A stretch of 9,339 nucleotides of DNA from an uncultured Gemmataceae bacterium (GTDB taxonomy: Bacteria; Planctomycetota; Planctomycetia; Gemmatales; Gemmataceae). The translations under genes were made by a program, and so were the position numbers. Every line of letters begins with the position of its first letter. The stretch's first letter is position 1. Under the pieces are notes generated by a model that made no database searches, was not told the DNA's origin, and saw nothing but the letters and a program-made list of their open reading frames with translations. The DNA is taken from positions 1 to 9,339 of the forward strand of contig CAKZUU010000155.1 of assembly GCA_937922175.1 (NCBI GenBank), in the 5' to 3' direction. Below, piece by piece: positions 6,939 through 9,339 of this stretch.

Positions 6939-8060
6939 TTACGCCACGTCGGCCAGCCGTTGCCGCAATAGGGCTAATTTGGAACGCAAGGAGGCAATTT
7001 GCTCCTGACGAACGACCAGAGGAGCGTGAGGATCGAAAGCAGCCTGGCCCTGCGTCAAGCGCAACAACACAGCGTAGGCTCGCCGACGCATTTCCATGTC
7101 GCGGCGTTCCATCGCTTCCAGCAGAACGGGGATGGCTCTTTCGCCCTCATGCATCAAGGCCCAATAGGCAGCACGGAATTGCTCGTCGTCTCCCATTAGC
7201 GAGTCAACGTAGTGTCGGAGGCGTTCTTGATGGAGCAAGTCATCAATCGAGTCCGTCCCTGGTACGTCACGAGGGGCACCGCTCACGAGGGGCGGGACGG
7301 CGTTCGGATCATGCCGTAGGTAGCGGTCTCCCAGGTAACTATCGATGGCGCGGCGATTGCGGACAATTTCAGCGGGGGTGCCGTGGCATTGAACCTGTCC
7401 CTCCGCGATCAGGTAAATGCGATCGGCGAGTTCCAACACGCGATCCACGTCATGATCCGTCACCAAAATCCCGATCCCCGAGCGTGCCAACTCCCGCACG
7501 ATCTGCTGGATATCGGTTTTGGTCAGGGGGTCGACGGCGGCGAAGGGTTCGTCCAATAGAATCATCAGCGGTTCGCAGGCCAGGCATCGCGCGATTTCGA
7601 GTCGCCGACGCTCCCCACCCGACGTTCGGGCTGCCGGCGTCGTGCGAATGGTCGTCAGGCCAAATTGAACCAGCAGCGCATCGGTGCGGAGCTTGCGCTC
7701 ACGTCGGGTCAAAGATCGCCCCAACAAGCGGGAACGCGGCAACATTTCGAGCACCGCAAGAATATTCTGCTCGACAGTCAATCGACGAAAAATACTCGGT
7801 TCCTGCGACAAATAGCCCATGCCCAACCGAGCTCGTTGGTACATGGGCAGGCCCGTCACGTCGGCCCCACCGAAAAACACCCGACCCTCATCAGGGACGA
7901 GTTGACCCGTGGCCATGCGGAAACTGGTCGTCTTGCCGGCCCCGTTCGGTCCCAACAAGCCAACGATCTCGCCGGGTTGGATCGCGAAAGAAACGCCGTT
8001 CACGACCTTTCGGCGGCCAAATGTTTTCACCAAGTTTTCGACGTGCAAGATGGCCGTCAT
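6939..8060 (-). CDS. lptB: LptB-like ABC transporter ATPase with extra C-terminal helical (HEAT-like) domain
   Basis: A 373-aa protein. Residues 1-247 are a complete ABC ATPase: Walker A GPNGAGKT (38-45), Q-loop Q86 in LSQEPSIFRRLTV, signature TSGGERRRLEIAR (146-158), Walker B LMILLDEP (D170, E171) and H-loop H203 in TDHD. The SGGERRR signature, the LLDEPFAAVDP box and the YLGDRY ending are what one expects of LptB, the cytoplasmic ATPase driving lipopolysaccharide transport from the inner membrane to the outer membrane with LptFG. LptB is normally ~240 aa; here ~126 residues follow, mostly helical, including one HEAT-like unit (GERAIPVLLEAM with an RRRAYAVLLRL helix, ~307-335) and a basic leucine-rich C-terminal helix. 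The frame extends to a TTG at 8150, but the ATG at 8060 begins at the domain (MTAILHVENLVKTFG) and has GGAGGG 9 nt upstream. No lptA, lptC, lptF or lptG lies in the window. A branched-chain amino acid LivG/LivF ATPase is a less likely alternative. Confidence 0.88.
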   Translation of the reverse strand: MTAILHVENLVKTFGRRKVVNGVSFAIQPGEIVGLLGPNGAGKTTSFRMATGQLVPDEGRVFFGGADVTGLPMYQRARLGMGYLSQEPSIFRRLTVEQNILAVLEMLPRSRLLGRSLTRRERKLRTDALLVQFGLTTIRTTPAARTSGGERRRLEIARCLACEPLMILLDEPFAAVDPLTKTDIQQIVRELARSGIGILVTDHDVDRVLELADRIYLIAEGQVQCHGTPAEIVRNRRAIDSYLGDRYLRHDPNAVPPLVSGAPRDVPGTDSIDDLLHQERLRHYVDSLMGDDEQFRAAYWALMHEGERAIPVLLEAMERRDMEMRRRAYAVLLRLTQGQAAFDPHAPLVVRQEQIASLRSKLALLRQRLADVA

Positions 8061-8146
8061 TTGCCCAGTCCCTCCGCTGAGGCGCCCAAGATAACGCCCT
8101 ACGCCCGTGGCGCGAAGGTCAACGGAGGACCTTCCACCGACACCAA

Positions 8147-8479
8147 TCAACTCGCGACCGGAAGGGCAGACGTTGCCGCGGGCATTTTGCCTCGATGAGA
8201 TGCCGACGACAACACGAAGCCGGTCGCGTCCGCTGGGTGGAACAGAGCCTGACGCTTGGCCGCACGGTCAATCAGGACGCGAATCTTCTCCTCACTCCCC
8301 GGCAAGGCATCGGTCGGCTGGTCCGGCAAAGGAGGCAAACCGTTGAAATTCCCAACCCCTCGACGGGCGAATTTACTCGTGGACGCAAAGCGGTCGCGTA
8401 ACCCCGGGGTGTAATAGCAGGTCCAGCACAGCCCGCGGGGTCGGTTCGCTTTTTTTCGTTGACAATGACGGCAGAGCAT
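8147..8479 (-). CDS. Small CxxC...CxxC protein, planctomycete-type hypothetical
   Basis: A 110-aa protein with two CxxC knuckles, CRHC (C3, C6) and CWTC (C18, C21), 11 residues apart, suggesting a small structural zinc site. After these come a basic YYTPGLRDRF-to-ARRGVGNF stretch (22-45), a proline-rich spacer (49-60), and a segment LPGSEEKI...RAAKRQALFHPAD (59-84) that looks like a short conserved helical motif. The last ~25 residues are low complexity. I recall similar CRHC...CWxCYYTPG proteins in Gemmataceae-type genomes, always as hypotheticals; this is recollection, not a search. The open frame continues upstream to 8740, but the ATG at 8479 has a near-perfect GGAGGT (8490-8485) 5 nt before it, and the upstream residues are not protein-like. 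It may bind nucleic acid or regulate something, but nothing visible proves this. It lies 73 bp after the 141-aa gene and 86 bp before the LptB-like gene. Confidence 0.85.
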   Translation of the reverse strand: MLCRHCQRKKANRPRGLCWTCYYTPGLRDRFASTSKFARRGVGNFNGLPPLPDQPTDALPGSEEKIRVLIDRAAKRQALFHPADATGFVLSSASHRGKMPAATSALPVAS

Positions 8480-8552
8480 GGTGCACCTCCGTTCAACCTG
8501 GTTCCGAGCAAGGGTCCGACTGCCAAGGCAACTCAGACGCGACCAAGTCACA

Positions 8553-8978
8553 TCACGCCGCCCGAATCCGCTGCGGCGAGGGGAGATCCACGGGAAATCG
8601 CTCGGAAAGAGCCAAACGAACCTCTTCCAGCAAGCAGCGCCGCATCTCGTCACGCGGCGTCTCATCGAACCAATTGAGGAAATAGCGGCAGGCCGCTGGC
8701 TCTCCGAGCCACTGGTCCACGTCGCGGCAAACTCGAGCAAAAAACTCTTCCAGTTCTCCCACCGTCTCCAATCCTTCTCCCTGCCAACCGCAAAAGCCGA
8801 TGACGCAGGTTCCCTCCACCGGCCAATCCATCACACTCGAAATTGGCGGTGGTGAAGTGGTCGCCCCTTGAATGATTCGCGGGTCGTCCTTGGCCAACGC
8901 GTCCGCCAGAGCCCGCAATCCGGCCGTGGATAACTGCGGCACCAGTCCCTCACGCCAGACCTTTCGCCAACTTTTCAT
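8553..8978 (-). CDS. Conserved hypothetical protein, 141 aa (planctomycete type)
   Basis: First gene of the minus-strand chain. The ATG at 8978 is preceded by AAGGAGGA (GGAGG at 8991-8987, 8 nt spacing), one of the strongest ribosome sites in the window. The 141-aa product has no signal peptide or membrane segment and is rich in tryptophan and acidic residues. Landmarks are a basic N-terminus (MKSWRKVWREG), DDPRIIQGATTSPPP (31-45), a CVIGFCGWQGEGLETVGELEEFF block (58-80), and LGEPAACRYFLNWFDETPRDEMRR (91-114) leading into a C-terminal helix. Four cysteines (58, 63, 84, 97) are scattered rather than paired as a zinc finger. I do not recognise a named domain; it resembles a conserved hypothetical I associate with Gemmataceae. 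A sigma-70-like promoter and a two-hairpin leader lie directly upstream, so it is probably the promoter-proximal gene. Function unknown. Confidence 0.85.
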   Translation of the reverse strand: MKSWRKVWREGLVPQLSTAGLRALADALAKDDPRIIQGATTSPPPISSVMDWPVEGTCVIGFCGWQGEGLETVGELEEFFARVCRDVDQWLGEPAACRYFLNWFDETPRDEMRRCLLEEVRLALSERFPVDLPSPQRIRAA

Positions 8979-8997
8979 GGGTCTGTCCTCCTTTCCT

Positions 8998-9011
8998 CGG
9001 GCTGAAGCCCG
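8998..9011 (-). promoter_or_regulatory. Short GC hairpin abutting the ribosome binding site of the 141-aa gene
   Basis: The sequence CGGGCTGAAGCCCG is an inverted repeat: a 5-bp all-GC stem closed on a four-base loop (or 6 bp on a two-base loop). On the minus-strand transcript it ends about 6 nt before the GGAGG of the 8978 start, close enough to influence ribosome access. There is no following U-run, so it is not an intrinsic terminator. Confidence 0.45.
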
Positions 9012-9014
9012 AAC

Positions 9015-9046
9015 GTCGGCCGAGCAAAAACCCCTTTTGAGCCGAC
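9015..9046 (-). promoter_or_regulatory. Leader stem-loop at the predicted 5' end of the transcript
   Basis: GTCGGC (9015-9020) and GCCGAC (9041-9046) are a perfect 6-bp inverted repeat. Inside it, CAAAA (9025-9029) and TTTTG (9035-9039) can pair around a short C/G-run loop, with unequal bulges between the two stems. The outer stem starts right where the promoter at 9082-9055 would begin transcription, so it would form the 5' end of the mRNA. No known riboswitch class is recognised. Confidence 0.4.
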
Positions 9047-9206
9047 ATCGCTATAGTATACCTAAGTACACTTCAACGTCAATACATTTAAGTTTATTAA
9101 ATACGACAGTTGTAAAAGTATAAATCTACTTAACGTAACTTTTAATGACATAAAACCAGATTGTATTGTCTGATAATATACGTTAATATACAATAATAAA
9201 AATCAC
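9047..9206. other. AT-rich intergenic block (~25% GC)
   Basis: About 40 of 160 bases are G or C by hand count, in sharp contrast to the GC-rich sequence on both sides. No frame is open over a meaningful length. It holds the promoter at 9082-9055 and several short inverted repeats: TTAACGTA (9130-9137) with TACGTTAA (9179-9186), and ATTGTAT (9160-9166) with ATACAAT (9188-9194). ATATAC-type words recur near its right end. It may be a divergent promoter region with regulator sites, or a foreign insert; no DnaA-box cluster is seen. Confidence 0.6.
9055..9082 (-). promoter_or_regulatory. Sigma-70-like promoter for the minus-strand gene chain
   Basis: Read on the minus strand, TTGACG (9082-9077) is followed after 16 bp by TATACT (9060-9055): five of six matches to the -35 consensus and five of six to the -10. 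Transcription would start around 9048, giving a leader of about 70 nt before the ATG at 8978. It lies at the edge of the AT-rich block. It is predicted by eye, but is the best promoter match in the window. Confidence 0.6.
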
Positions 9207-9339
9207 ACTGGGACGGCTTTTGCCCGACTTGCCGAAAGGCGCTTCAGCTGATCGCCGCTCGATCCCTTCAGAATCTCGCCAGCGGTTTGTCCGCAAGTTG
9301 ATCGAGGCCCATCAGATTTCAGCCCGTGGTGATGTGACC
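9187..9339 (+). CDS. Possible 5' end of an unrecognised gene, cut by the window edge
   Basis: After a TAA at 9184-9186 this frame is open to the window end (51 codons). GC-rich, coding-like sequence begins at ~9207, with residues such as LPKGASADRRSIPSES followed by RQRFVRKLIEAH, which would make a basic amphipathic helix. No ATG or GTG is present; TTG at 9220 or 9229 are possible starts, with a GGGACGG just upstream. The minus strand is also open over 9206-9339 and ends in a TGA at 9203-9205, so the tail of a minus-strand gene is an alternative. I do not recognise either product. Which strand is coding cannot be settled here. Confidence 0.3.

Noticed and set aside
7484..8080. 198-codon plus-strand open frame opposite the LptB-like gene
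   Set aside because: The other strand has every ABC motif in order; this translation is Arg/Ser/Pro-rich with no motif.
8061..8150. 30-residue N-terminal extension of the LptB-like protein from a TTG at 8150
   Set aside because: ABC ATPases begin at the strand that follows the ATG at 8060, that ATG has a purine-rich ribosome site, and the extension would overlap the previous gene's stop.
8480..8740. N-terminal extension (87 codons) of the 110-aa CxxC protein
   Set aside because: It overlaps the 141-aa gene in another frame and is not protein-like, while the ATG at 8479 has a strong Shine-Dalgarno.
9047..9206. Replication origin in the AT-rich block
   Set aside because: No TTATNCACA-type DnaA boxes or iteron series were found by eye, and no dnaA, dnaN, rep or par gene is adjacent in the window.
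1..9339. CRISPR array, insertion sequence, tRNA or rRNA
   Set aside because: No regularly spaced repeats, no transposase with flanking inverted repeats, and no tRNA- or rRNA-like segments were seen. The recurrent SPDG-coding words in the first 900 bases are WD40 repeats, not DNA repeats.

Overview
The window looks like a stretch of chromosome from a planctomycete, most likely of the Gemmatales/Gemmataceae type. The DNA is moderately GC-rich. The main clue is a large WD40 + PPC-domain protein of the planctomycete secreted type. Two small proteins (110 and 141 aa) also resemble conserved hypotheticals I associate with this group. That resemblance is from memory, not from a search.

Layout. Positions 2-3043 (+) hold the C-terminal part of a large beta-rich protein: seven WD40 repeats, a linker, a PPC domain, a second PPC-like domain split by a roughly 100-residue insert, and Ig-like domains. 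Its N-terminus lies outside the window. It converges, with a 29-bp gap, on a chain of seven genes that all read on the minus strand. In transcription order these are: a 141-aa conserved hypothetical (8978-8553), a 110-aa CxxC/CxxC small protein (8479-8147), an LptB-like ABC ATPase with a long extra C-terminal domain (8060-6939), a DinB-superfamily protein (6813-6352), a GNAT acetyltransferase (6272-5709), a metal-site-less M16B peptidase homologue (5625-4378), and an M16B zinc peptidase (4302-3073). Gaps between them are 73-125 bp. Good Shine-Dalgarno sequences support several starts that differ from the longest open frame.

A very AT-rich block (about 9047-9206, ~25% GC by hand count) lies upstream of the minus-strand chain. 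It contains a convincing sigma-70-like promoter (9082-9055) facing the 141-aa gene. Between the promoter and that gene is a leader that can form two hairpins. Beyond the block, at the right edge, GC-rich coding-like sequence resumes; a plus-strand frame is open to the end of the window but I do not recognise it.

How the genes fit together: the two M16 proteins have complementary features (zinc site in one, R/Y substrate-site pair in the other) and probably form a heterodimeric peptidase. The ABC ATPase is the energy subunit expected for lipopolysaccharide transport to the outer membrane, but no other lpt gene lies in the window. I see no mobile element, CRISPR array, tRNA or rRNA. The least explained items are the LptB C-terminal domain, the two small lineage-type proteins, the structured leader with its AT-rich promoter block, and the insert inside the second PPC domain.
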